NCBI RefSeq assembly: GCF_004114375.1
Contig: NZ_CP034692.1
Coordinates: 1,240,001-1,304,000 of the forward strand
Direction of reading: 5' to 3'
DNA length: 64,000 nt
From: Halorubrum sp. BOL3-1
GTDB taxonomy: Archaea > Halobacteriota > Halobacteria > Halobacteriales > Haloferacaceae
Positions 1 through 8,168 of this stretch are shown one piece after another. Position numbers and translations under genes: made by a program. The notes beneath the pieces were generated by a model. It was not told where the DNA came from. It searched no databases and worked only from the letters and a program-made list of their open reading frames with translations. Every line of letters begins with the position of its first letter. Position 1 is the stretch's first letter.

Positions 1-281
1 TCGCGAACGGTCGCGAAGTACCGACCCCCTCGGACGGAGATCGAGCCGTAGTCGGCCAGCTCGACGAGGCCCTCGAATCGGGGCCGAAGCCGGTCTCGTA
101 ACGGGTCGTCGAGCGCGGCGTCGACGTTGGCGTTCTGCGCGTCGACCCACTCGTCGACCGCCTCGTCGTCGCCTTCGAGCCACCGGTACGGGTCGTCGAT
201 GTCGACGCCATGGAGGGTCTCGGTGACGACCTCGCGTTTCGTCTCCGGCACCGAGGGAGCCGGGTTCGATCGCCGTGACAT
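1..281 (-). CDS. Prolyl oligopeptidase, N-terminal part (runs off left edge)
   Basis: The gene starts at an ATG at 279-281 on the minus strand and runs off the window, leaving about 93 residues. The visible part contains the start of an S9A prolyl oligopeptidase propeller: HGVDIDDPYRWLEGDD near residue 24, then DEWVDAQN. The DPYRWLE block is highly characteristic of this family of cytosolic serine peptidases, which cut after proline in short peptides. The catalytic Ser/Asp/His domain would lie beyond the edge, so activity cannot be judged. Confidence 0.85.
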   Translation of the reverse strand, partial: MSRRSNPAPSVPETKREVVTETLHGVDIDDPYRWLEGDDEAVDEWVDAQNANVDAALDDPLRDRLRPRFEGLVELADYGSISVRGGRYFATVR

Positions 282-389
282 ACGATCGCCTGTCGCCGGC
301 GACGCAAAATCGCTGGGGTCGCGGCGGTCGAGACCGAGAGGGAACGGGCGGCCGGAGCGGCCGAGACGGCCGGCGACCGACGACGAGCG

Positions 390-707
390 CTACGGCCACA
401 GACCGGCGAGAAACAGGAGGTTACGCGCGGCGACCGCAAGCGAGAGGACGCCGACGCCCGCGCACATCAGGGTCGCGACGAACCGCCGCGTTCCGCCCGC
501 GACCGCGACCGGGATCCCGATGAGCGCCATCCCGGCGACCTTCGTGAGGAACATCCCGCGGAGGAGGCCGAACCGATCGATGAACAGACTGCCCACGGGC
601 GACCCCTCGACGTACTCGCTCCCCGAGAGCGCGACGTACGTCGTCCCCACGTCGGCGGTGGCGCCGACGAGCAGGAGGCAGACGGCGAGGACGAGACGAG
701 CTGGCAC
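390..707 (-). CDS. DUF5658-like small membrane protein
   Basis: A 105-residue protein with about three or four hydrophobic segments (near residues 3-20, 50-70 and 77-100). The pattern ADVGTTYVAL ... VEGSPVGSLFIDRFG ... KVAGM resembles the DUF5658 family of unknown function. The start is a GTG. A TATA box (TATAAA, 733-738) is centred 28 bp upstream, which fits a leaderless transcript and supports this start. It is divergent from the flavoprotein at 920. Confidence 0.75.
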   Translation of the reverse strand: MPARLVLAVCLLLVGATADVGTTYVALSGSEYVEGSPVGSLFIDRFGLLRGMFLTKVAGMALIGIPVAVAGGTRRFVATLMCAGVGVLSLAVAARNLLFLAGLWP

Positions 708-889
708 TGCCTCGGCGAACGAGGTACGATCCTATAAACGTCCGGACAGGCGGTCGGAGGGCGGTGACAATCGAGACTCGGGAGTCGGCCGCGCTTCGAT
801 CCGAATCGACGCGACTCACGGTCCGACTCGATATAGTCCACGACCTGAGCCGACGTGGCTGGTCGACGGGCGCGCACACCACGGGGTCA

Positions 890-895
890 TTTAAA
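890..895 (+). promoter_or_regulatory. TATA box of the flavoprotein gene
   Basis: TTTAAA lies in a GC-rich stretch and is centred about 27 bp before the ATG at 920. This is the standard haloarchaeal spacing for a leaderless mRNA, and it decides the start against an upstream in-frame codon at 764. Confidence 0.65.
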
Positions 896-919
896 CCGCC
901 GGGACGCGTACGATCGGTA

Positions 920-1993
920 ATGAGTTCGTCCGACGACGAGTACGAGATCGCGGTGGTCGGCGGCGGGCCGGCCGGACTGACGACCGCGCTGTACGGCGCT
1001 CGACTGGGCCACGAAACGGTGCTGATCGACCGCGGCGGCGGGCGCGCGGCGATGATGGCCGACACGCACAACGTGATCGGTATCACCGAGGAGACCTCCG
1101 GTAACGAGCTCCTCCAGACCGGTCGCGAGCAGGTACGGTCGTACGGCGGGACCTTCGAGCGCGGCTTCGTCACCGACGTCGAGAGCACCGACGACCGCTT
1201 CCGCCTCTCTACGAACGATACCGATATCCTCGCGGACCGCGTCGTCCTCGCCACCGGATTCTCCGACGAGCGTCCCGATCCGCCGCTGCCGCGGAACGCC
1301 AAGGGGCTTCACTGGTGTCTCCACTGCGACGCGTACATGTTCGTCGACGAGCCGGTGTACGTGATGGGCCACGGAGAGGCCGCCGCGCACGTCGCGATGA
1401 TCATGTTGAACATGACCGACGACGTGGACGTCCTGACCCGCGGCGCGGAGCCGACGTGGAGCGAGGAGACGGCCGAGCAGTTGGCCGCGCACCCGGTCGA
1501 CGTGGTCCACGAGGACGTTGCCGGCATCGAGAACGACCCGGACTCCGGCTGGCTGGAGGCGATGGAGTTCGAGGACGGCGCCCGCCGCGAGTACCGCGGC
1601 GGCTTCCCGATGTACGGCTCCGACTACAACACCGCGCTCGCTGAGGGGCTCGGCTGCGACCTGACGGAGGGCGGCGAGATCGACGTCGACGACCACGGCC
1701 GCACCAGCGAGGACGGCGTGTTCGCGGTCGGTGACATCACGCCCGGTCACAACCAGGTCCCGGTCGCCATGGGGCAGGGCGCGAAGGCGGGTATCGCGAC
1801 CCACAAGAGCCTCCGCGAGTTCCCGCGCTCGACCGAGGAGATCGAGGCCGACGGTCCCGTCGACGCCGACGCGGTGCCCGCCATCTCGCCGGACCTCATG
1901 GCGACGGCCGTCGCCCACGAGGGCCACGCCGGCGGCCCGCGCGAGGACACCAACGAAAAAAGCGTCAAGCCGCCCGCCGCAGACGACGACTGA
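920..1993 (+). CDS. NAD(P)/FAD-dependent oxidoreductase, thioredoxin-reductase-like
   Basis: A 357-residue flavoprotein. The N-terminus has the FAD dinucleotide fold (VVGGGPAGLTTALYGARLG), a CxxC pair at residues 133 and 136 (WCLHCDAY), and a C-terminal FAD motif (GVFAVGDITPGHNQV). This domain order is that of the thioredoxin reductase family, which passes electrons from NAD(P)H through FAD to a disulfide. The last 40 residues are a haloarchaeal extension. The natural partner is unknown because no thioredoxin gene is adjacent. The start is set by the TATA box at 890. Confidence 0.85.
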   Translation: MSSSDDEYEIAVVGGGPAGLTTALYGARLGHETVLIDRGGGRAAMMADTHNVIGITEETSGNELLQTGREQVRSYGGTFERGFVTDVESTDDRFRLSTNDTDILADRVVLATGFSDERPDPPLPRNAKGLHWCLHCDAYMFVDEPVYVMGHGEAAAHVAMIMLNMTDDVDVLTRGAEPTWSEETAEQLAAHPVDVVHEDVAGIENDPDSGWLEAMEFEDGARREYRGGFPMYGSDYNTALAEGLGCDLTEGGEIDVDDHGRTSEDGVFAVGDITPGHNQVPVAMGQGAKAGIATHKSLREFPRSTEEIEADGPVDADAVPAISPDLMATAVAHEGHAGGPREDTNEKSVKPPAADDD

Positions 1994-2079
1994 CCGCCAG
2001 ATCGGTTGCGGTCGGCGCGTTCCGGTGAGCGCCCGTCAGGGCGCGAACCCGAGCGCGAGGTTCCCGCGAGCAACGCGAG

Positions 2080-2180
2080 CGGGAGTTCGGAGATCGGAGA
2101 TTTCCGGTGGAGTCCGGCGGCCGAAGCGGAGCAGAGGCCGCCGGACGAGGCTGTGGAGGCGTGAGGCCGCGGTGCGGTAC
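2080..2180 (+). repeat. Truncated sixth copy of the dispersed hairpin repeat
   Basis: This piece holds the second hairpin of the dispersed repeat as a perfect 11-bp stem (2112-2122 with 2136-2146). The core block GACGAGGCTGTGGAGGCGTG follows at 2144-2163. The large third hairpin and the tail are missing. The sequence before the stem (ATCGGAGATT) also matches the copy at 21871-22170. The rest of the gap 1994-2317 shows no convincing gene. Confidence 0.6.
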
Positions 2181-2317
2181 GCGCTTCCGGAGGTCGTGCT
2201 CAGCGATTCGGATCTCTCTCAGTATTTCCGGGCGAAGCGAGGAAATCGCCGGCCGGGACTCCCGCGAGCGATGGCGAGGCGTGAGCGAAGCGAACGCCTC
2301 GATTGCGAGCTGGAGGT

Positions 2318-2396
2318 CGGCCGGCGCATCCTCCCGCACGGACTCACTCGTCGCTGTCGCTCCTCGTTCGTGATGTGCGGGAGGATGCGCCGGCCG
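2318..2396. repeat. 22-bp perfect inverted repeat beside the tRNA-Gly-like site
   Basis: The arms at 2318-2339 and 2375-2396 are perfect reverse complements (GTGCGGGAGGATGCGC in the right arm) separated by 35 bp. The right arm runs into the tRNA-Gly 3'-end-like sequence. The structure could be a terminator, a recombination scar or an inverted duplication made during integration. Confidence 0.7.
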
Positions 2397-2406
2397 GGAT
2401 TTGAAC
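2385..2406. other. Putative attachment-site remnant (tRNA-Gly 3' end copy)
   Basis: These 22 bp are identical to 3633-3654, the 3' end of tRNA-Gly on the minus strand. The next six bases diverge, then CCATGAG matches again. A tRNA 3'-end duplicate on the downstream side of its tRNA is the usual mark of a tRNA-targeted integrative element. No integrase lies between the copies, so any element is a remnant of about 1.25 kb. Confidence 0.5.
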
Positions 2407-2785
2407 TCAGACCATGAGATTAGAATCTTCACTCGGCTTAGACACCCGAATTCGGCACTTCACCGGAAACAAATTCCAGATTTTTCCACCAACTGATACT
2501 GTACCCACAACTACGCTAACTATCTGTAATAAAGTATCGAAATACCCCACGAGAGGATGCGTAAAGAACCCACTCTTAAACACAATTTCATACATAGAGT
2601 GTGCTATGTATTGAGTTGCTCTGAAAGATATTCGCAGGCGGTCTTCTCTGTCTTGTCACTGTACTATTACTATGTTGAGCCGATTTGGAACACACCCGAT
2701 TCATATACTTCAGCGGATCGGCTTTGTTAATATTATTCTATTCTGATAATAACTATGTGCTGAATACAACGCGCGTATCTTACAC

Positions 2786-3316
2786 CTACGGTGTGAACGT
2801 TTTTCTAACAATAACAGCCCTCGAAGGAGTATGAACAATTAGAACCGTGAGTTCGTCAGCATCAGGATTACTACCTCTTGGCGGTTCACGAAAGTCGGCC
2901 CCTCCTACGTTTATTTCAAATTGAATTGTGTCACCAACGCCCCACGTATTTGGATCGTTACTCTCGATTTCTTTATAGAAATATGATATTATGTTCTCAG
3001 GATCTTTCTCCTCATCAAACTCGGGAAGGTTAACCAGTCGTGCTTCAGTATCCACATCGGGGCCAGATGCCCGAACGACAATTTCCAATTCTTTAGCGGG
3101 AACGCTCTCTCCAGCTATGTGCGTAATACGTACACGCTGGGCATCCGCCCCCGGCTCAAACTCTCCACTCGTCTGGCCAACGATTGGCGCAGGCTCGTTT
3201 AGATTCTCTGTAGCACCAAAGAAAAACACAGAAATCGTTGCAGCTAAAACTACGACAATTGCGACCATGAGAATAGTCGAGACAACAGGAGTGACAGCAC
3301 GATCCCGTCGATTCAT
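2786..3316 (-). CDS. Archaeal type IV pilin-like protein
   Basis: A 176-residue protein. It starts MNRRDRAVTPVVSTILMVA and continues with a hydrophobic helix (about residues 9-32), the class III signal peptide of archaeal pilins (PF07790-type N-terminus); cleavage is expected before the hydrophobic stretch by a prepilin peptidase. The rest is a hydrophilic beta-rich domain. An in-frame GTG at 3328 is possible, but the ATG at 3316 gives the canonical N-terminus. It is clearly more AT-rich than its neighbours and sits alone in the tRNA-Gly insert. The PilB/PilC-like motor genes at 8169-12088 could assemble it, which is inference. Confidence 0.8.
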   Translation of the reverse strand: MNRRDRAVTPVVSTILMVAIVVVLAATISVFFFGATENLNEPAPIVGQTSGEFEPGADAQRVRITHIAGESVPAKELEIVVRASGPDVDTEARLVNLPEFDEEKDPENIISYFYKEIESNDPNTWGVGDTIQFEINVGGADFREPPRGSNPDADELTVLIVHTPSRAVIVRKTFTP

Positions 3317-3632
3317 TATATTGATCACTCTCTACTGGGCAAAGTAGCCTTGGAACTTACTGCTGTATTGATCCTCTATATTTAGCACAATCAAGAAAAC
3401 ATATCACTCTCTAAGGATTTTAACAGAGCCACCGTTTCTTATATATCTGTATCTGAAAATTTCAGAAATCCTCCGTACTTGTCAGTTTTCAATACAACTC
3501 CTTTGAGTCGGCATAATATCTCAAGCAGTCCTCTCCGCAGAAGCCACCTTGAGATTGTAGTTAGGACTGAGTTTTCTGATCCTTTCACAGTATTTTGGTG
3601 GAAAAAGGCCCGAACCACCGCGAGAACGCCTA

Positions 3633-3654
3633 ATGCGCCGGCCGGGATTTGAAC
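3633..3654. other. tRNA-Gly-borne copy of the putative attachment core
   Basis: This is the right-hand member of the 22-bp direct repeat with 2385-2406. It lies inside the 3' half of the tRNA-Gly gene (T arm and acceptor). The 300 bp between the pilin and this site show no gene. Confidence 0.5.
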
Positions 3655-3704
3655 CCGGGCCATGAGCTTGGAAGGCTCAGGTCCTACCACTAGACCACCG
3701 GCGC
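3634..3704 (-). tRNA. tRNA-Gly (anticodon TCC)
   Basis: Read on the minus strand, a full cloverleaf is visible. The acceptor GCGCCGG pairs with CCGGCGC plus discriminator A. The anticodon stem-loop is TGAGC-CTTCCAA-GCTCA, giving anticodon TCC. The T arm is CCGGG-TTCAAAT-CCCGG. CCA is not encoded. Its 3' end is duplicated at 2385. Confidence 0.95.
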
Positions 3705-3941
3705 TCGCGTCGGTCAATGACGCACCTACACGTAGGCGGAACGTGTTTCATAAGCGTTCCGTGTTCGGGCCGAACGACGACGGAACAACCGGAACCGGGC
3801 GGCCGGCTCTGGAGAGTCATATTTGAAGACCCACGATACTACGGGCCCCTCCCAGCGCGCGATAACGCTTTTCAGCCGCTTAGAACACTGTTCGGCATAT
3901 ATCTGTGTCCCCGTCCGACGTACAACCGTGAGGTGACACCG

Positions 3942-4466
3942 ATGTCATACCAAACTAGCAATCCGCTGGTCGGCGAGACCGAGTTCGCGCTGGACGGCCC
4001 TTGGGCGACCTACTGGATCGCGTTCCTGCGGGTCGTCACCGGCTGGTGGTTCTTCCACGCCGGGATCACAAAGGTGATCGAGAACGGCTTCTCGTACACC
4101 TACGGCTCGGCGTACATGTCGGGGATGAGCGGGACCGCCCTCGGCGGCATCCCGGTCTGGATGGGGAACAACCTCGCGTGGCTCATCGAGCCGGGAGTAC
4201 CCCTCTTCGAGACGCTCATCGGCCTCGCGCTGATGGCCGGGGCCGTGACCCGACTCGCCGCGTTCGGCGGGGTCATCTTCATGAGCCTGTTCTGGATCGG
4301 CAACGCCGGCTTCGGTCACGGCGTAGTCAACAGCGACCTGATGGGACTGCTCCTGTTCCTGACGGTGATCGTGCTCGCGGCCGGTCGGTACTACGGTCTC
4401 GACGCTCTCATCGAGGACACGGCGATCGCCAAGCGATACCCGAAGCTGCGGTACCTGCTCGGCTGA
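3942..4466 (+). CDS. DoxX family membrane protein
   Basis: A 174-residue integral membrane protein with four hydrophobic segments, matching the DoxX/DoxD fold (WIAFLRVVTGWWFFHAGITKVIE near the N-terminus). Relatives include the large subunit of archaeal thiosulfate:quinone oxidoreductase, but most DoxX proteins have no proven role. A TATA-like CATATAT at 3897-3903 and a Shine-Dalgarno GAGGTGA at 3930-3936 precede the ATG. Further upstream, GGAACG (3738-3743) and CGTTCC (3755-3760) flank another TATA-like segment. It is probably co-transcribed with the small membrane gene 13 bp downstream. Confidence 0.85.
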   Translation: MSYQTSNPLVGETEFALDGPWATYWIAFLRVVTGWWFFHAGITKVIENGFSYTYGSAYMSGMSGTALGGIPVWMGNNLAWLIEPGVPLFETLIGLALMAGAVTRLAAFGGVIFMSLFWIGNAGFGHGVVNSDLMGLLLFLTVIVLAAGRYYGLDALIEDTAIAKRYPKLRYLLG

Positions 4467-4479
4467 GAGGTGATCATCA

Positions 4480-4764
4480 ATGACTGACATCATCGACACG
4501 GCGGCGCGGGCGTTGAGCGCGGGACTAATGCTGTTCGGAATCGTCGTCCTCGGGGTCGTCGAGATCCTCGCGGGACAGCCGTACAACCCGGTCCCGATAA
4601 CGAACGAGGCGGGCGAGGTAACCGCGATGCCGCTGATCTCGCCGGAGATCCGAACGGTGTTCGTGTTGGCGGGTATCGCGGTTCTCGGCCTGTACGCGGC
4701 CTACCGGTTCGTGGCACCGCTCCCGGCCGACCGGGGGGTGAGCCACGAGTCGATGGCCGACTGA
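4480..4764 (+). CDS. Small two-helix membrane protein next to DoxX
   Basis: A 94-residue protein with hydrophobic segments at about residues 10-30 and 57-78, separated by a polar loop. It is preceded by GAGAGGTGATC, a good ribosome-binding site, and follows the DoxX gene after 13 bp, so the pair is very likely one operon. I do not recognise a named family. By context it could be an accessory subunit of the DoxX protein. Confidence 0.75.
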   Translation: MTDIIDTAARALSAGLMLFGIVVLGVVEILAGQPYNPVPITNEAGEVTAMPLISPEIRTVFVLAGIAVLGLYAAYRFVAPLPADRGVSHESMAD

Positions 4765-4867
4765 ACCGAGACGGAACCACTGACCGCGACGCGACCGGCG
4801 GGAGGCGTCGTCGCGGACGGCAACGATCGCTTTTCCGTTCGACCGTTCGCTCGTCGAGCGACCGCTC

Positions 4868-7342
4868 TCAGTTCTCCGAGCCGTCGGCGTCGGAGTCGAC
4901 CGGTCGGGCCGCTCCGTCAGCGGTACCGCCGTCCGTACTTGCGGGAGCTGCGTCCGACGGCTCCTCGTCGGCGCCGAAGGAGAACGCCGACTCGGCCTCC
5001 GCGGTCGCTTCGGCCCCGTCGGTCGGTGTCCGGGTGTCCGCGTCGTCTACGCCCGGACCGTCGTCGCTGGCGGCCGAGTCGGCGTTATCGACCGCGCTCT
5101 CGTCGGCGTCGACCTCGAAGCCCTCGGTCATCTCCCGGAGGTCGCGGGCGCGCTCGTGGAGGTCGTGCGCCTGCTCGGAGACCTCACCGAGCGTGGCGGC
5201 CTGCTCCTCGGCGGCGGAGGCGACGGTGGTCGCCTCGGCGGTGGTCTGCTGGCTCACGCCCGCGAGGTCGTCGACCGCGCCGGTCACCTCGCTGACCGAC
5301 GACGCCTGCGCGTCCATCGCGCCGGAGATCTCCTGAACGCCGTCGTCGGCCTCGCTCACCCGGTCAGAGACCTCTTCGAGGGCGTCCTCGGCGTTCTCGA
5401 CGACCTCGACGCCGTCGTCGACGCCTTCGCGGATCGCGGCCATCTCGTCGACGCTCTCGTCGGTCCGCTCGCGGAGACCGGAGATTAGCGATTCCACCTC
5501 CGCGGCGGACTCCTGTGTCTCCTCCGCGAGCGACTTGACCTCTTCCGCGACGACCGCGAAACCGGAACCGCTCTCGCCGGCGCGGGCCGCCTCGATCGAG
5601 GCGTTCAGGGCGAGTAGGTTCGTCTGGTCCGCGATCTCCGAGATCGTCTCGACGATCTCGTCGACCTCCGCCATCTCGGCTTCGAGCCGCTCTATCGTCT
5701 CCGCGGCGGACTCGGAGCGCGCCTCGATCCCGTGGAGCTCCTCGACGGCGTCGGCGGCCGCCTCGCGACCGTCCTCGGTGAGCGTGTCGGCCCGCCGGGA
5801 GGTGGTCGCGACCTCGTCCGCGGAGGCGGCGACCTCCTCGACGGTCGCGGACATGTCCTCCATCTCGCCGGCCACCTCGGCCAGCTGGTGGCTCTGCCGC
5901 TCCGCGCCGTCGGATATCTCGTCGACCGCCTCGCTCGTCTCTCGGCCGGCGGCCGCGGCCTCGTCCGTGCCGTCCGTGACCGCGTCGCTCCGGTCGGCCA
6001 CCTCGACCGCGAACGCGTCGACCTCTGCGATCGCGGCCTCCAGCTCGTCCATCGCGTCGTTGAACTCCGCGGCGATAGAGCGGAGCGCCTCGGGGTCGTC
6101 GGGGTCGGCGCGGAGCCGGGCGGTGAGGTCGCCGTCGGCGCAGGCCGCCATCGTCTCGCCGAAGTCGCTCGCGCGCGACTCCAAGCGCTCCGCGAACGCG
6201 TCGCTCTCGGCTTTGGCCTCCTCGGCGCGCTCTCGCTGCGTCTCGGCCGACCGGATCTGCTCGCGCAGCGAGTCGCGCATCGTCGCGAACGCGCCGGAGA
6301 GGTCACCGAACTCGTCGCGCCGCTCCGTGTCAAACTCGACGTCGAGGTCGCCGCCGGCCAGCGCCGACGCCCGCGACCGGAGCCGGTTCAGCTCGACGAC
6401 GGTGCCGCGGCCGAGCGTCCCTCCGATCAGGCCGAGTCCGACGACCGCGACGCCGACGATGAGGAGGAGGTTCCGACCGATCATCCCGGAGAGCGCGTAC
6501 GCCTCCGAGAGGGGTACGTGAACCGCGACGAGCCAGTCTTCGGTCTCCAGCGGCGCGTACGCGACGAGGTACTCGCCGCCGTCGGCGAAGCCGAACGTCG
6601 CGGACGGGAGGAAGCCGACGGTCCGCGCCTCGCCGAACAGCGTCGATCGGATGTCGCTGTCGTAGCGGAAACCGGCGGCGTAGTCGTTGTTGCTCGCCGT
6701 GATCTCGCCGTCGGACTCGACGACGGTGGTGAACGCGCTCTCGGTCGGCTGCCGGAGGTCGGCCGTGACTGGCGCGAGCGACACCTCCATCACGAGGTAG
6801 TTGCCGAGCGGCGTCGACGTGACGTACGCGATCCGGCGCTCGCCGTCGACGCTGTACGGCTGACTCCTGAACACCTCGTCCGCGAACACGAGGTCGTCAC
6901 CGAACCACGCCTTCGAGACCACCGTCTCGCCGCCGTCAGACTCGTCGGTGGTGGCGAGGACGCTGCCTTCGGTCGGGTCGACGAAGTGGAGGGCGACGAC
7001 CGACTCGTCGGTTCGCGAGAGGTGCGACGTGAGGTATCCGTCCACCCGGTCTGCGCCCTGTGTGAACATGTCGTTGTCGGCGACGTTCCGAAGCGTGGTG
7101 CGACGCTCGACCGCCCAAGCGTCGAGGTCGGTCGCGCTCAGCTCCGCGACGGCGGTGTAGTCGTCTTGCGCGCTCGATTCGAGCTGATCCGTCGTCTCCG
7201 CGTACGTGACGGCTCCGACGGTACCGATCGCGAGCACGACGACGACGAGGGCGACGAGGAACTTCGCGAGGTAGCTCCGAGCCACCGCGTCGGGCGCGGC
7301 TCGGCGCAGGATTCGTTCGAAAAGAGTGTCGGCCATTGTCAT
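4868..7342 (-). CDS. Methyl-accepting chemotaxis transducer (Htr type)
   Basis: An 824-residue membrane receptor. The first membrane helix is at about residues 26-46, followed by an extracytoplasmic Cache-like sensor domain to about 288, a second helix at about 289-311 and one or two HAMP segments. A long cytoplasmic coiled coil then carries the conserved hairpin tip ([19 protein letters not shown], about 569-600). The acidic tail of about 100 residues is low-complexity. It should signal through CheW/CheA to the archaellum; no other che gene is nearby. A second ATG at 7336 fits equally well with the TATA box centred near 7366. Confidence 0.93.
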   Translation of the reverse strand: MTMADTLFERILRRAAPDAVARSYLAKFLVALVVVVLAIGTVGAVTYAETTDQLESSAQDDYTAVAELSATDLDAWAVERRTTLRNVADNDMFTQGADRVDGYLTSHLSRTDESVVALHFVDPTEGSVLATTDESDGGETVVSKAWFGDDLVFADEVFRSQPYSVDGERRIAYVTSTPLGNYLVMEVSLAPVTADLRQPTESAFTTVVESDGEITASNNDYAAGFRYDSDIRSTLFGEARTVGFLPSATFGFADGGEYLVAYAPLETEDWLVAVHVPLSEAYALSGMIGRNLLLIVGVAVVGLGLIGGTLGRGTVVELNRLRSRASALAGGDLDVEFDTERRDEFGDLSGAFATMRDSLREQIRSAETQRERAEEAKAESDAFAERLESRASDFGETMAACADGDLTARLRADPDDPEALRSIAAEFNDAMDELEAAIAEVDAFAVEVADRSDAVTDGTDEAAAAGRETSEAVDEISDGAERQSHQLAEVAGEMEDMSATVEEVAASADEVATTSRRADTLTEDGREAAADAVEELHGIEARSESAAETIERLEAEMAEVDEIVETISEIADQTNLLALNASIEAARAGESGSGFAVVAEEVKSLAEETQESAAEVESLISGLRERTDESVDEMAAIREGVDDGVEVVENAEDALEEVSDRVSEADDGVQEISGAMDAQASSVSEVTGAVDDLAGVSQQTTAEATTVASAAEEQAATLGEVSEQAHDLHERARDLREMTEGFEVDADESAVDNADSAASDDGPGVDDADTRTPTDGAEATAEAESAFSFGADEEPSDAAPASTDGGTADGAARPVDSDADGSEN

Positions 7343-7396
7343 CAGGCGGTCGGCAGAGACTCTTTAATCCACTCCTATCAGTATCCCCCGTGATAA

Positions 7397-8101
7397 TTAG
7401 CGGTCCGGTGCCGACACCTCCGCGTAACAGTTTCCGCTCGAAACACGCGTGCGACGGGCTTCGAGGTCGCTTTCCGCGAGGTCCGACTCGAACTCCGACG
7501 GCGAGTAGATGTGATAGTACCTGGGGACGGTCTCGCCGCCCGGCAGCGTCCAGTCGACGCTCGTGTCGAACCCCTCGTCGCGGTCGAACCGGTCGTGGGC
7601 CGTGCTCCACGCGCTGACGAGCGCGACCCCGCCCGGCGCGAGGACCCGAGCCAGTTCGTTCAGGCTCTCGACCCGCGCGGCCCGCGGCGAGAGGTGATGG
7701 AGCGTGGCGACGTAGGCGGCGAGGTCGACCGCGTCGTCGCGGACCGGCAGCGCGGCGGCGTTCCCGTGGACGAACGCGGCCGCGTCCGCGAATCCCCGAT
7801 TGCGGGCGCGAGAGACCGCCTCGTCGAGCAGCCCGCGGCTGAGGTCGACCCCGACCGCGGTCTCGGCGTGCGCCGCGAGCGCCTCGGTGTGTCGGCCGTT
7901 CCCGCAGCCGACATCGAGCGCGCGGGTCGCAGACCGGCCCTCCAGGAACGACTCGACCTCGGGCCAGGGGTACTCGCGGGTCTTCGAGAAGTGGCTCGCG
8001 ATGCGGTCGTAGGTCGACCGCGGGTCACCGGTCGGCTTCGACTCGCCGGTCGACTGCGGGTCACTGGCCGGTTCCGGCTCGCCGGTCGATTCCGAGTCCA
8101 T
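7397..8101 (-). CDS. SAM-dependent methyltransferase, Trm9/ALKBH8-like
   Basis: A 234-residue class I methyltransferase. After a 28-residue low-complexity leader with repeated TGEP/TGDP units, YDRIASHFSKTREYPWPEVESFL closely follows the Trm9/ALKBH8-type tRNA wobble-uridine methyltransferase pattern. The SAM-binding motif LDVGCGNGRHTEAL and the acidic residue in VGVDLS follow. Trm9 homologues modify wobble U34 side chains; archaeal members are not well studied, so the substrate is inferred. It lies downstream of the pilus motor genes but is probably functionally separate. Confidence 0.8.
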   Translation of the reverse strand: MDSESTGEPEPASDPQSTGESKPTGDPRSTYDRIASHFSKTREYPWPEVESFLEGRSATRALDVGCGNGRHTEALAAHAETAVGVDLSRGLLDEAVSRARNRGFADAAAFVHGNAAALPVRDDAVDLAAYVATLHHLSPRAARVESLNELARVLAPGGVALVSAWSTAHDRFDRDEGFDTSVDWTLPGGETVPRYYHIYSPSEFESDLAESDLEARRTRVSSGNCYAEVSAPDR

Positions 8102-8168
8102 ACGTCTCGCTCGGCGGCGACCCGTTTAGCTCGTGCGGCCGCGGCCGGGGCGTCGGTCGACCGCCGGG

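Noticed and set aside
421-1302. Long minus-strand frame across 421-1302
   Set aside because: It is the GC-rich shadow of the DUF5658 and flavoprotein genes; composition is Arg/Ser/Pro-rich with no domain, and the flavoprotein motifs are on the other strand.
2414-2614. Short frames on both strands at 2407-2614
   Set aside because: Overlapping frames on opposite strands, no ribosome site, no hydrophobic or conserved pattern. The frame lies in the AT-rich insert where short open frames arise by chance.
3439-3717. 92-residue minus-strand frame across tRNA-Gly
   Set aside because: It starts beyond and reads straight through the tRNA gene.
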